DNA from: Mycobacterium sp. PS03-16
GTDB taxonomy: Bacteria > Actinomycetota > Actinomycetes > Mycobacteriales > Mycobacteriaceae
Assembly: GCF_004570325.1 (NCBI RefSeq)
Contig: NZ_SPQO01000010.1
Coordinates: 105,020-169,019, forward strand
Reading direction: 5' to 3'
DNA length: 64,000 bases
Each line of letters opens with the position of its first letter. Within the stretch, counting starts at the first letter, position 1. Below, in pieces: positions 11,492-20,330 of this stretch. The notes under the pieces were generated by a model, which was given only the letters and a program-made list of their open reading frames with translations, made no database searches and was not told the DNA's origin. Both the position numbers and the translations under genes were made by a program.

Positions 11492-12898
11492 ATGGTGACC
11501 CGGCTGTCGGCGTCGGACGCCGCGTTCTACCACCTCGAGAACAGTGCGACCCCGATGTACGTCGGCACGCTGTCGATCCTGCGGAAACCGCGTAGCGGGC
11601 TGAGCTACGAGACCCTGCTGCACACCGTCGAACAGCGACTGCCGCAGATCCCGCGCTACCGGCAGAAGGTCCGCGAGGTCACGCTCGGCCTGGCGCGGCC
11701 GGTCTGGATCGACGACCGGGACTTCGACATCACCTACCACATCCGGCGCTCGGCGTTGCCGTCGCCGGGCAGCGACGCCCAGTTGCACGACCTCGTCGCC
11801 CGCCTGGGGTCCCGTCCACTGGACCGGTCCCGGCCGCTGTGGGAGATGTACCTGGTCGAGGGGCTGGCCAAGAACCGCGTCGCGATCTACACCAAGAGCC
11901 ACCAGGCGCTGGTCAACGGGATGACCGCGCTCGAGATCGGCCATGTCATCGCCGACCGCACGCAGAAGCCGCCGGAATTCGGTGAGGACATCTGGATCCC
12001 GGCGCGCGAGCCCAGCGACCGGGCGCTGGTGATGGGCGCGGTGGGGGAGTGGATCACCCGGCCCGCCGAACAGCTGGCCGCGGTCCGCTCGGCGGTCGGC
12101 GAACTGACCAACGCCGAGCAGTTGATCGCGGCGGGCCGCCGCGCCGTCGACGTGGTGCGCACCGCGGCCATGGGGACCGCGCCCAGCAGTCCACTCAACA
12201 CCACCGTCTCGCGCAACCGCCGGTTCACCGTGGCCGGTCACCGGCTCGAGGACTACCGGACGGTGCGGGCCCGCTACGACTGCGACGTCAACGACGTCGT
12301 CCTGGCCGTCGTCGCGGGGGCGCTGCGCAACTGGCTGCTGTCGCGCGGTGAGCCGGTCACCCCGACGGCCACCGTGCGCGCCATGGCGCCGATGTCGGTG
12401 TACCCCGACACCGAGTTCGAGTCGACGGGTCCCGGCCAGGCCATCAGCGAGGTGACGCCGTTCCTGGTGGATCTGCCCGTGGGCGAACGCAATCCGGTGG
12501 TGCGGCTGTCCCAGATCTCCCACGTCACCGAATCACACCCGACCGCGGCCAGCCTCGTCGACGCGCGCACCATCGTGACCCTGTCCGGTTTCGCGCCACC
12601 GACCCTGCACGCGATGGGCATCCGCGTCGCCACGACCTTCTCGGCCCGCCTGTTCAACCTGTTGATCACCAACGTGCCCGGCGCGCAGAAGCAGATGTTC
12701 GTGGCCGGCACGAAACTGCTGGAGACCTACGCGGTCCCGCCGCTGCTGCACAACCAGGTGCTGGCCATCGGCGTCACGTCCTACAACGGCGAGGTCTACT
12801 ACGGCATCAACGCCGACCGCGATGCGATGAGCGACGTCGACGTGCTGCCGAGTTTGCTGCAGGAGTCGCTCGACGAACTGCTCGACGCCGCCCGGTGA
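11492..12898 (+). CDS. WS/DGAT acyltransferase-family protein with degenerate active site
   Basis: Member of the wax ester synthase/diacylglycerol acyltransferase family, closest in context to Tgs3 (Rv3234c). The 468-residue protein has the N-terminal LSASDAAFYHLEN, the PLWEMYLVEGL strand and the C-terminal VTNVPG-like block (LLITNVPGAQKQM near 390) typical of the family. The catalytic HHxxxDG motif reads HQALVNG at residues 137-143, so the second His and the Asp are both replaced. Acyltransferase activity is therefore uncertain. An in-frame GTG at 11495 is an alternative start. Confidence 0.85.
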   Translation: MVTRLSASDAAFYHLENSATPMYVGTLSILRKPRSGLSYETLLHTVEQRLPQIPRYRQKVREVTLGLARPVWIDDRDFDITYHIRRSALPSPGSDAQLHDLVARLGSRPLDRSRPLWEMYLVEGLAKNRVAIYTKSHQALVNGMTALEIGHVIADRTQKPPEFGEDIWIPAREPSDRALVMGAVGEWITRPAEQLAAVRSAVGELTNAEQLIAAGRRAVDVVRTAAMGTAPSSPLNTTVSRNRRFTVAGHRLEDYRTVRARYDCDVNDVVLAVVAGALRNWLLSRGEPVTPTATVRAMAPMSVYPDTEFESTGPGQAISEVTPFLVDLPVGERNPVVRLSQISHVTESHPTAASLVDARTIVTLSGFAPPTLHAMGIRVATTFSARLFNLLITNVPGAQKQMFVAGTKLLETYAVPPLLHNQVLAIGVTSYNGEVYYGINADRDAMSDVDVLPSLLQESLDELLDAAR

Positions 12899-12936
12899 CA
12901 TCCGGGTGAACACCCAGGATTGACTCACCGGCCGCC

Positions 12937-12962
12937 GGAGGAGTCTCATGGTCAAACCATGA
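12937..12962 (+). promoter_or_regulatory. Leader mini-ORF (4 codons) coupled to the BCCT gene
   Basis: GGAGG (12937-12941) is well placed for an ATG at 12948, not for the BCCT ATG at 12959. The 12948 ATG opens ATG-GTC-AAA-CCA-TGA, encoding MVKP, whose stop overlaps the BCCT start as ATGA. The geometry fits termination and re-initiation at the transporter start. Experimental proof is absent, and the pattern could be chance. Confidence 0.45.
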
Positions 12963-14698
12963 CGCTCAGCGAAGAGAAGCGAGAAGACGGAAAAGCGCGG
13001 CGAGCGACCGACAAGGCGCTCAAGTCGCCCACCGATGTCGCGATTCCGCACCCGGTGCTCGACGTCCCCGTGGAAGAGGAGGCGTACACCGGCTACCGCG
13101 GTGTCGACTGGGTGGTCTTCGGCGTCACCGCGGTGATCGCCCTGGGCTTCCTGGCGTGGGGTTTCGTCAGTACCGAGTCGCTGGCCACCGCCTCCGGCAA
13201 CGCGCTGGCGTGGGTGATGAACTCGACCGGCTGGCTGTTCGTGCTGACCGCCAGCGGCTTCGTGGTCTTCGTGGTGTGGCTGGCGCTGAGCCGCTTCGGC
13301 ACCATCCCCCTGGGTCGCGACGACGAGGAACCCGAATTCCGCAGTGTGTCGTGGGTGGCGATGATGTTCAGCGCCGGTATGGGGATCGGCCTGATGTTCT
13401 TCGGCGTCGCGGAACCCTTGTCGCACTTCGCCACCCCGCCGCCGGGCACCGGTGAGGCGGGCAACCCGGAGGCTGTGCAGACCGCCCTGGCGACCACGCT
13501 GTTCCACTGGACCCTGCACCCGTGGGCCATCTACGCCGTCGTCGGCCTCGCCATCGCCTACGGCGTCTACCGCAAAGGCCGCCTGCAGCTGATCAGTGCG
13601 GCGTTCGAACCGTTGATCGGGGCGCGCGCCAACGGACCCTGGGGCAAGGTCATCGACATGCTGGCGATCTTTGCCACCCTGTTCGGCTCGGCGGCCTCCC
13701 TGGGACTCGGCGCGCTGCAGATCCGCAGCGGTCTGGAGATCGTCAGCGGGATCGGGCCCACCGGCAACATGGTGCTGATCCTCATCATCACGGTGCTCAC
13801 GGTCGCGTTCGTGCTGTCGGCGGTGTCCGGTGTCGCCCGCGGCATCCAGTGGCTGTCGAACATCAACATGGTGCTGGCGCTGGTGCTCGCGGTGTTCGTC
13901 TTCGTCGTCGGTCCGACGGTGTTCATCCTCAACTTGCTGCCGACCTCGATGGGCAGCTACTTCGCCGACCTGGCGATGATGTCGGCGCGCACCGGGGCCG
14001 AGGGTGCCGCCGTCGACACCTGGCTGCAGTCCTGGACGATCTTCTACTGGGCATGGTGGATCTCGTGGACCCCGTTCGTCGGCATGTTCATCGCGCGGAT
14101 CTCCCGCGGCCGCACCATCCGTCAGTTCGTCGCCGGCGTCCTTCTGGTGCCCAGCCTCGTGTCGCTGGTGTGGTTCTGCGTCTTCGGCGGGGCGGCGATC
14201 AGGGCTCAGGACGGCGGGGTCGACCTGGCCGGCCAGGGCAGCAACGAGGAGCAGCTGTTCGGGCTGCTCGACCAGTACCCGATCGCCACCATCGCCAGCA
14301 TCCTGGTGATGGTGCTGGTGGCCATCTTCTTCGTGTCCGGGGCCGACGCCGCGTCGATCGTCATGGGGTCGCTGTCGGAGCGGGGCACGATCAAGCCGAC
14401 CCGACCCGTGGTGATCTTCTGGGGTGTCACGACCGGTGCGGTGGCGGCGGTCATGCTGCTGGTCGGCGGCGAGGATGCGCTGACCGGGCTGCAGACCATC
14501 ACGATCCTGGCCGCGGTGCCGTTCGTGCTCGTGATGGTCGGGCTGTCGGTCGCGTTGGTCAAGGACCTGCGGCACGACCCGCTGATGGTGCGTAAGAAGT
14601 ACGCGGAGGACGCCGTCGAGGGCGCCGTGATCCACGGTGTGATGGAGCACGGTGACGACTTCATCATCTCGGTGGAGAAGGATCCGGAGGCCAAGTAG
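12959..14698 (+). CDS. BCCT-family betaine/carnitine/choline transporter
   Basis: Secondary transporter of the BCCT family, which imports quaternary ammonium compounds such as glycine betaine with Na+ or H+ for osmoprotection. The protein (about 579 residues from the ATG at 12959) has a polar N-terminal tail, about 12 membrane helices, the GMGIGLMFFGVAEPL motif and the Trp-rich signature FYWAWWISWTPFVGMFIARI. The C-terminal tail is charged, as in osmosensing BetP-like members. An in-frame TTG at 12920 would add 13 residues. It lies where M. tuberculosis carries ppk2, so it may be a lineage-specific insertion. Substrate cannot be told from sequence. Confidence 0.9.
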   Translation: MTLSEEKREDGKARRATDKALKSPTDVAIPHPVLDVPVEEEAYTGYRGVDWVVFGVTAVIALGFLAWGFVSTESLATASGNALAWVMNSTGWLFVLTASGFVVFVVWLALSRFGTIPLGRDDEEPEFRSVSWVAMMFSAGMGIGLMFFGVAEPLSHFATPPPGTGEAGNPEAVQTALATTLFHWTLHPWAIYAVVGLAIAYGVYRKGRLQLISAAFEPLIGARANGPWGKVIDMLAIFATLFGSAASLGLGALQIRSGLEIVSGIGPTGNMVLILIITVLTVAFVLSAVSGVARGIQWLSNINMVLALVLAVFVFVVGPTVFILNLLPTSMGSYFADLAMMSARTGAEGAAVDTWLQSWTIFYWAWWISWTPFVGMFIARISRGRTIRQFVAGVLLVPSLVSLVWFCVFGGAAIRAQDGGVDLAGQGSNEEQLFGLLDQYPIATIASILVMVLVAIFFVSGADAASIVMGSLSERGTIKPTRPVVIFWGVTTGAVAAVMLLVGGEDALTGLQTITILAAVPFVLVMVGLSVALVKDLRHDPLMVRKKYAEDAVEGAVIHGVMEHGDDFIISVEKDPEAK

Positions 14699-14711
14699 CT
14701 AGTCTCGCGGG

Positions 14712-15212
14712 ATGCGCGTGTACATCCCGATGACGCTGGCGATGCTGCAGCAGTTCGTCGCCGATCAGTCCCTGCGGCCGGTCAACGGGACCGCGTTCGC
14801 GGTCACGCCGACGCTGCGCGAGTCCTACGCCGAGGGTGACGACGACGAGCTCGCCGAGGTGGCGTTGCGCGATGCCGCGCTGGCTTCACTGCGGCTGTTG
14901 GCCGCGGACGACGGGGTGGCCGGGCTGCCGCCCCGGCGCGCGGTGCTGGTCGCCGACGTCGACGGCGCGGCGGCCCGGCCCGATCTGGACGTCGCCGTGG
15001 TGCGGCTGACCGGTCCGGTGGCGCTGTCCGAGGTGATCGCCGCCTACGTCGACAACGCCGATGCGGAAGGTGCGGTGCGGCTGGCCGTCGACGTCGTCGA
15101 CATGGCCGATCTGGGCGATGAGGACGCCGAACTCACCGTCGGCGATGCGCAGGACCACGACCTGGCGTGGTACGCCCCGCAAGAGCTGCCGTTCCTGCTC
15201 GAGCTGCTCTAA
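14712..15212 (+). CDS. Conserved actinobacterial protein (Rv3231c-like, DUF6912)
   Basis: A 166-residue acidic protein without membrane segments or a signal peptide. It begins MRVYIPMTLAMLQQF and has repeated Asp/Glu/Ala-rich helices, ending WYAPQELPFLLELL. Position just upstream of the ferredoxin reductase and desA3 matches Rv3231c. No catalytic motif is visible and the function is unknown to me. The start ATG lies 13 bases after the BCCT stop, so it may be read through from that gene. Confidence 0.75.
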   Translation: MRVYIPMTLAMLQQFVADQSLRPVNGTAFAVTPTLRESYAEGDDDELAEVALRDAALASLRLLAADDGVAGLPPRRAVLVADVDGAAARPDLDVAVVRLTGPVALSEVIAAYVDNADAEGAVRLAVDVVDMADLGDEDAELTVGDAQDHDLAWYAPQELPFLLELL

Positions 15213-15219
15213 GACTGGA

Positions 15220-15249
15220 TACGGCACCGTAAGTTACGGTACCGTAGGT
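15220..15249. promoter_or_regulatory. Tandem-palindrome operator A (ferredoxin reductase gene)
   Basis: Two 12-base palindromes, TACGGCACCGTA (15220-15231; one central mismatch) and TACGGTACCGTA (15235-15246; perfect), are separated by AGT and followed by GGT. Their centres are 15 bases apart. The same architecture precedes desA3 at 16402-16431. A -10-like TACCGT (15240-15245) lies inside the second palindrome. This looks like an operator for a dimeric, probably TetR-type, repressor, but no regulator gene is adjacent. Confidence 0.75.
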
Positions 15250-15251
15250 TC

Positions 15252-16382
15252 ATGGCCAAGAGTCAGATCAAGGTCTCGGCCAATGTCGCCGACACCGTGC
15301 GCCCCAAAGTGACCGCCAGGCACCCCGCGCTGAACGCGATCCGCGCGGTCGCGGCGAAGATCACCACGCCGCTGCTTCCCGACGACTACCTGCAACTGGC
15401 CAATCCGCTGTGGTCGGCCCGTGAACTGCGCGGCCGCGTGCTCGAGGTGCGGCAGGAGACCGAGGACTCCGCGACCCTGGTCATCAAGCCCGGATGGGGC
15501 TTCTCGTTCGACTATCAGCCCGGTCAGTACATCGGCATCGGTCTGCTCATCAACGGCCGGTGGCGGTGGCGGTCGTACTCGCTGACCTCCAGCCCGGTGA
15601 CCGGTGGCCGCACGATCACGATCACCGTCAAGGCCATGCCCGAGGGGTTCCTCTCGACGCATCTGGTCGGCGGGGTGGCGCCCGGCACGGTCGTGCGCCT
15701 GGCCGCACCGCAGGGCAACTTCGTGATGCCCGATCCGGCGCCGGCGTCGGTGCTGTTCCTCACCGGCGGCTCCGGCATCACCCCGGTGATGTCGATGTTG
15801 CGGACGCTGGTGCGGCGCGACCAGATCACCGACATCGTGCACGTGCACTCCGCGCCCACCGACGCCGACGTGATGTTCGGCGCCGAACTCGCCGCGTTGC
15901 AGCGTGACCATCCGGGATACGCGCTGCAGGTGCGCACCACGCGCACCCAGGGCCGGCTGGATCTGACCCGGCTCGACGACGTCGTCGCGGACTGGCGGGA
16001 ACGTCAGACATGGGCGTGCGGACCCGAGGGCATGCTCGACAGGGCCGAGAAGGTGTGGGCCGGGGCCGGGCTGGCCGATCGGCTGCATCTGGAGCGCTTC
16101 GCGGTGACCAAGGCCGCGGCGCACGGGCAGGGCGGCACGGTGCAGTTCGCCCGCAGCGGCAAGACGCTCGAGGTGGACGCGGCCACGCCGCTGATGGACG
16201 CCGGCGAGCAGGCCGGCGTGCGGATGCCGTTCGGCTGCCGGATGGGAATCTGCCAGTCCTGCGTGGTCGGGTTGGTCGAGGGTCACGTCCGAGACCTGCG
16301 CACCGGCGACGAGTACGAGCCGGGCACCCGGGTACAGACCTGTGTGACGGCTGCGTCAGGCGACTGCGTCCTCGACGTGTGA
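15252..16382 (+). CDS. Ferredoxin reductase / [2Fe-2S] oxidoreductase, electron donor to DesA3
   Basis: Homologue of Rv3230c, the NADPH-dependent electron donor of the DesA3 stearoyl-CoA desaturase. The 376-residue protein has an FAD-binding domain with WRSYSLTS near 115, an NAD(P) domain with [15 protein letters not shown] near 172-186 and a C-terminal plant-type [2Fe-2S] ferredoxin domain with [13 protein letters not shown] and a distal TCVTA. No Shine-Dalgarno sequence precedes the ATG, and a -10-like element lies 6 bases upstream, so the transcript may be leaderless. It precedes desA3, with which it shares an operator type. Confidence 0.93.
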   Translation: MAKSQIKVSANVADTVRPKVTARHPALNAIRAVAAKITTPLLPDDYLQLANPLWSARELRGRVLEVRQETEDSATLVIKPGWGFSFDYQPGQYIGIGLLINGRWRWRSYSLTSSPVTGGRTITITVKAMPEGFLSTHLVGGVAPGTVVRLAAPQGNFVMPDPAPASVLFLTGGSGITPVMSMLRTLVRRDQITDIVHVHSAPTDADVMFGAELAALQRDHPGYALQVRTTRTQGRLDLTRLDDVVADWRERQTWACGPEGMLDRAEKVWAGAGLADRLHLERFAVTKAAAHGQGGTVQFARSGKTLEVDAATPLMDAGEQAGVRMPFGCRMGICQSCVVGLVEGHVRDLRTGDEYEPGTRVQTCVTAASGDCVLDV

Positions 16383-16401
16383 CATTTACTGGCTAGTAAC
16401 C

Positions 16402-16431
16402 TACGGCGTCGTAGGTTACGCTAGCGTAGGT
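16402..16431. promoter_or_regulatory. Tandem-palindrome operator B (desA3)
   Basis: TACGGCGTCGTA (16402-16413) and the perfect palindrome TACGCTAGCGTA (16417-16428) are separated by GGT and followed by GGT, giving the same 15-base centre spacing as operator A. A -10-like TAGCGT (16422-16427) sits at the same place inside the second palindrome, with a predicted start of transcription near 16434. A ribosome-binding site AGGAAGGAGG follows at about 16434-16443. Confidence 0.75.
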
Positions 16432-16451
16432 AGAGGAAGGAGGCGCCACAG

Positions 16452-17687
16452 ATGGCAATCACAGACGTACCTGAATTCGCACATCTCACCGACGCCGACA
16501 TCGAGAGCCTGGGCAACGAGCTCGACTCGATCAGGCAGGACATCGAAGACTCCCTCGGTGAGCGCGACGCGCGCTACATCCGCCGCACCATTGCGGCACA
16601 ACGAGCAATCGAGGTGGCCGCCCGGCTCATGCTGGCTGCCAGCTCACGCCGGTCGGCCTGGTGGGCCGGCACCGCGACCCTCGGCGTGGCCAAGATCATC
16701 GAGAACATGGAGATCGGCCACAACGTCATGCACGGCCAGTGGGACTGGATGAACGATCCGGAGATCCACTCGTCGTCGTGGGAGTGGGACATGGGCGGTT
16801 CCTCCAAGCACTGGCGGTTCACCCACAACTTCATGCACCACAAGTACACCAACATCCTGGGCATGGACGACGATGTGGGCTACGGCCTCATCCGCGTCAC
16901 CCGCGACGCGAAGTGGAAGCCGTTCAATCTCGGAAATCTGCTGTACAACACGATTCTCGCGATCGGTTTCGAGTGGGGCGTCGGCCTGCAGCACGTGGAG
17001 CTCGGCAAGATCTTCAAGGGCCGTGACAACCGCGACGACAGCAAGGTCCGGGCCCGCGAGTTCGCCGCCAAGGCCGGTGCGCAGCTCTTCAAGGACTACG
17101 TGGCCTACCCGGCCGTGACGTCGCTGTCCCCGGGCGCGACCTACATGTCGACGCTCAAGGCCAACGCGGTGGCCAACGTCATCCGCAACGTCTGGGCGAA
17201 CGCCGTGATCTTCTGTGGCCACTTCCCCGACGGGGCCGAGAAGTTCACCAAGACCGACATGGCCGGCGAGTCGAAGGGGCAGTGGTACCTGCGGCAGATG
17301 CTCGGCAGCGCCAACTTCGAGAACGGTCCGGTGCTGCGATTCATGAGTGGCAACCTGTGCCACCAGATCGAGCACCACCTGTACCCCGACATCCCGAGCA
17401 ATCGGCTCTACGAGATCTCGACACGGGTGCGAGCGCTCTGCGACAAGTACGACCTGCCCTACACCACCGGGTCGTTCCTGGTGCAGTACGGCAAGGCGTG
17501 GCGGACCATCGCCAAACTGTCGCTGCCCGACAAGTACCTGCGGAACACGGCCGACGATGCGCCGGAGACGCGCAGCGAGCGGATGTTCGCCGAACTCGAG
17601 CCCACGCAACGGCGGGGCCTCAAGTCGTCGATCGCCGCGGTGCGCGCCAAGCGGCGGCAGAAGAAGGCCGCCGCCCGGGCGGCCTAG
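16452..17687 (+). CDS. desA3: Acyl-CoA delta-9 desaturase DesA3
   Basis: Membrane-bound fatty acid desaturase that makes oleoyl-CoA from stearoyl-CoA, receiving electrons from the adjacent reductase. The 411-residue protein has the three His boxes of the family: GHNVMHGQW near 92-100, THNFMHHKYT near 119-128 and HQIEHHLYPD near 305-314. Hydrophobic helices lie between them. The C-terminal tail is Arg/Lys/Ala-rich. The ATG follows a strong AGGAAGGAGG ribosome site. Its own promoter carries tandem palindromes. Confidence 0.95.
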   Translation: MAITDVPEFAHLTDADIESLGNELDSIRQDIEDSLGERDARYIRRTIAAQRAIEVAARLMLAASSRRSAWWAGTATLGVAKIIENMEIGHNVMHGQWDWMNDPEIHSSSWEWDMGGSSKHWRFTHNFMHHKYTNILGMDDDVGYGLIRVTRDAKWKPFNLGNLLYNTILAIGFEWGVGLQHVELGKIFKGRDNRDDSKVRAREFAAKAGAQLFKDYVAYPAVTSLSPGATYMSTLKANAVANVIRNVWANAVIFCGHFPDGAEKFTKTDMAGESKGQWYLRQMLGSANFENGPVLRFMSGNLCHQIEHHLYPDIPSNRLYEISTRVRALCDKYDLPYTTGSFLVQYGKAWRTIAKLSLPDKYLRNTADDAPETRSERMFAELEPTQRRGLKSSIAAVRAKRRQKKAAARAA

Positions 17688-17701
17688 TCACCTCACCCGA
17701 G

Positions 17702-17749
17702 ACTGCGGGGAGAGCGCGATTCTTGACGGATCGCTCATCTCCCCGCAGT
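17702..17749. terminator. Bidirectional hairpin between desA3 and the aldo-keto reductase gene
   Basis: ACTGCGGGGAGA (17702-17713) is exactly complementary to 17738-17749, and part of the 24-base interior (GAGCG...ATCGCTC) can also pair. The convergent genes on either side both need a terminator here, and the plus strand continues into TTTCGGCGTTTT. Confidence 0.7.
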
Positions 17750-17768
17750 TTCGGCGTTTTAGGGATCG

Positions 17769-18617
17769 TCAGTCGGGGATGTAGTCGAAGGTGTCCGGAT
17801 GGGCGCCGGTGCGGCCGTCCTCACCCTTGTCCAGGCCGGACAGCGCGTCGACATCGTCGCTGCCGAGTTCGAAGTCGAACAGCGCGAAGTTCTCCTCGAT
17901 CCGCTGCGGCGTCACCGACTTCGGGAACACGATGTCGCCGCGCTGGATGTGCCACCGCAGCACCACTTGAGCCGGGGTCTTTCCCGTCCGCTCGGCGATG
18001 CCGGTGATCACCGGGTCGTCGAGCACCTGGCCCTGGGCGATCGGCGACCACGCCTCGGTGGCGATGTCGTGGCTGCGGCCGTACTCGCGGACCGTGTCGT
18101 TGGTGAAGTACGGGTGCACCTCGATCTGGTTGACCGCCGGGACGGTATCGGTCTCGCGGGCCAGCCGTTCGAGGTGGTCGACCTGGAAGTTCGACACGCC
18201 GATGCTGCGGGCGCGGCCGTCCTTCTTGAACTCCTCGAGGACCTGCCAGGTGGACACGAAGTCGCCGTCGTAGAGCGTCGGCAACGGCCAGTGGATGAGG
18301 AACAGGTCGACGTACTCGAAGCCCAGTTCGCTCAGCGTGGTGTCGAACGCGCGCCGGGCGTCGTCGGGCCGGTGGTATCCGTTGTTGAGCTTGCTGGTGA
18401 CGAACACCTCGGCGCGGTCCAGCCCGGAGTTGCGGATGCCCTCGCCGACGCCGCGCTCATTCTGATACATCTCGGCGGTGTCGATGTGGCGGTAGCCGAT
18501 GTCCAGCGCCGTCTTCACCGCGTCGGCGGTCTGATCCGGGTCGATCTGGTACACCCCGAAGCCGAGCTGCGGGATCCGGTTGCCGTCGTTCAGGCCGATA
18601 TTGGGAACGTTGCTCAA
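17769..18617 (-). CDS. Aldo-keto reductase
   Basis: NADPH-dependent oxidoreductase of the AKR superfamily (AKR5-like). The 282-residue protein shows GFGVYQID, the catalytic Asp and Tyr in DTAEMYQNE near 46-54, the catalytic Lys in VTSKLNNGY near 74-82, the catalytic His in LIHWPLP near 107-113 and the cofactor-binding PKSVTPQRIEEN near 233-244. The TTG start at 18617 is chosen because AAGGAGG lies 8 bases upstream. It and the next gene lie between desA3 and rsgA, where M. tuberculosis has neither, to my memory. Substrate is unknown. Confidence 0.9.
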   Translation of the reverse strand: MSNVPNIGLNDGNRIPQLGFGVYQIDPDQTADAVKTALDIGYRHIDTAEMYQNERGVGEGIRNSGLDRAEVFVTSKLNNGYHRPDDARRAFDTTLSELGFEYVDLFLIHWPLPTLYDGDFVSTWQVLEEFKKDGRARSIGVSNFQVDHLERLARETDTVPAVNQIEVHPYFTNDTVREYGRSHDIATEAWSPIAQGQVLDDPVITGIAERTGKTPAQVVLRWHIQRGDIVFPKSVTPQRIEENFALFDFELGSDDVDALSGLDKGEDGRTGAHPDTFDYIPD

Positions 18618-18702
18618 GGTCGAGCCTCCTTTTCGATCGTGGCCCCGGGGGAGGGTGTGCCCGCTGCGGCGGCGGCGCACACCCCACGTGTCGAGCGGTT
18701 CG

Positions 18703-19353
18703 TCACGCCTTCCGGACCACGAGGAAGGCCTGCGGAATCGCCTCGACGCCGGATGCGGTATCGCCGTCGGGTTCGCGCTGCAGCCGGGCCACCTCGCGGA
18801 ATCCGTGGCGGCCGAGCCCCACGAGGACCTCGGCGGGCCGGCGGCGGTGATACGTGAGCGCCACGGGGTGCCCCCAGGCGTCGGTGAGCTCGCGCGGACG
18901 GTCGCCCACCTGGAACGCCAGCAGCAGGTGACCACCCGGGCGGAGCACGCGGTGGAACTCGGCGAACACCCCGGGCAGCGCATCGTCGGGGATGTGGATG
19001 GTCGAGTACCACGCGCAGACACCGGCGAAGCCGGCGTCGCCGAAGTCGAGCGCGGTCATCGAACCGGTGCGGAAGTCGAGACCGGGATTGCGGCGCCGCG
19101 CCTCGCGAACCATCCCGTCGGACAGGTCGACACCCACGACGTCGCAGCCGTGCCGGGACAGGATCGCCGTCGTCGCCCCGGTGCCGCAGCCCACGTCGAG
19201 GACGTCCTGCCCGGTGCCCACCAGCGCGGCGAACGCGCCGAGCATCGCGAGTTCGAACGGCTTGTCGCCCAGATAGTCATGAAAGTGCTGCGCGTACAGC
19301 GCCGCGGTCGCGTCGTACCCGGCGCGGGTCCGCGCGAGAAAGTCTGCGCTCAT
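18703..19353 (-). CDS. Class I SAM-dependent methyltransferase
   Basis: A 216-residue methyltransferase with a Rossmann core. Motif I VLDVGCGTGATTAIL is at about 51-65, the acidic end of beta2 is GVDLSDGM near 74-81, and the post-motif block VLRPGGHLLLAF is near 138-149. No target is evident; the family covers small-molecule and protein targets. Its ATG overlaps the rsgA stop (ATGA), so it is the last gene of the aroA-rsgA operon by coupling. Confidence 0.85.
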   Translation of the reverse strand: MSADFLARTRAGYDATAALYAQHFHDYLGDKPFELAMLGAFAALVGTGQDVLDVGCGTGATTAILSRHGCDVVGVDLSDGMVREARRRNPGLDFRTGSMTALDFGDAGFAGVCAWYSTIHIPDDALPGVFAEFHRVLRPGGHLLLAFQVGDRPRELTDAWGHPVALTYHRRRPAEVLVGLGRHGFREVARLQREPDGDTASGVEAIPQAFLVVRKA

Positions 19354-20330
19354 GCCTCTTTGAGCGCGGCCAGCAGGCGGCGTGCGGCGGCCACCCGGTC
19401 GGCGGCCGCTCCGTGCAGGCCGTCGAGCGCGCATTCCGGGTCGGCGGGCGGTCCCATGTGCCCGCAGCCGCGCGGGCAGTCGTCGATGGCCTCGGCGAGG
19501 TCGGAGAACGCCAGCAGCACATCCTCGGGTTCGATGTGCGCCAGCCCGAACGAGCGCACGCCCGGTGTGTCGATGACCCAGCCGTCGCCGGCCAGCGGCA
19601 GGGCGACGGACTGCGTCGAGGTGTGCCTGCCCTTCCCGACCCCGCTGACCTCACCGATGGCCCGATTCGCCTCGGGCACAATGCGATTCACCAGCGTCGA
19701 CTTGCCGACCCCGGAATGGCCCAGCAGCACCGTGACGTTGCCGTCCAGCAATGGCACCACAGCGTCGATGGACTCCTCTCGGCCGGCAGTGGTGACGGTC
19801 AGGTCCAGGCCGGCGAACTGTTCGGCGAACGGTTGGGCGGGGGCCAGGTCACTCTTGGTCAGGCAGAGGATCGGGTGCAGCCCGCCCGCGTACGCGGCGA
19901 TGAGGGCTCGTTCGACGAATCCGGTGCGCGGTGGCGGATCGGCCAGCGCCACGACGATCAACAGCTGATCGGCGTTGGCCACCACCACCCGCTCGGTCGG
20001 GTCGGTGTCATCGGCGGTGCGGCGCAACACCGTTCGCCGCTCGCCGCGTCGCACGATGCGGGCCAGGGTGTCGGGACGTCCGGAAAGGTCGCCGACCACG
20101 TCGACGTCGTCGCCGACGACGATCGGGGTGCGGCCGAGTTCGCGCGCCCTCATCGCGGTCACCAGATGGTCCGGATCGCCGTCGAGCGCGCAGCCCCACC
20201 GGCCGCGGTCGACCGTGACCACCATCGCGGCCCGGGCGTCGGCGTGGTCCGGGCGGGTCTTGGTCCGCGGCCGTGAGCCCCGACCCGGCCGCACCCGGAC
20301 GTCGGACTCGTCGTACTGGCGAGGGCTCAA
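19350..20330 (-). CDS. rsgA: Ribosome small-subunit GTPase RsgA
   Basis: Circularly permuted GTPase that helps mature the 30S subunit. The 326-residue protein has an N-terminal OB-fold region, G4 motif LTKSDLAP near 161-168, P-loop GHSGVGKST near 208-216, switch region GKGRHTST near 237-244, G3 [10 protein letters not shown] near 257-266 and the C-terminal zinc-knuckle with CPRGCGH and a later Cys. The TTG start at 20330 overlaps the aroA stop as TTGA, and no ribosome site better supports a later start; an internal GTG is possible. Homologue of Rv3228. Confidence 0.92.
   Translation of the reverse strand: MSPRQYDESDVRVRPGRGSRPRTKTRPDHADARAAMVVTVDRGRWGCALDGDPDHLVTAMRARELGRTPIVVGDDVDVVGDLSGRPDTLARIVRRGERRTVLRRTADDTDPTERVVVANADQLLIVVALADPPPRTGFVERALIAAYAGGLHPILCLTKSDLAPAQPFAEQFAGLDLTVTTAGREESIDAVVPLLDGNVTVLLGHSGVGKSTLVNRIVPEANRAIGEVSGVGKGRHTSTQSVALPLAGDGWVIDTPGVRSFGLAHIEPEDVLLAFSDLAEAIDDCPRGCGHMGPPADPECALDGLHGAAADRVAAARRLLAALKEA

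Noticed and set aside
12533..14650. 705-residue antisense frame across the BCCT gene
   Set aside because: Very rich in His/Asp/Arg/Gln; it is the reverse complement of membrane-helix codons.
15220..16431. CRISPR-like repeats in the two palindrome clusters
   Set aside because: Only two short palindromes per site, no spacers and no cas genes; they fit operators better.
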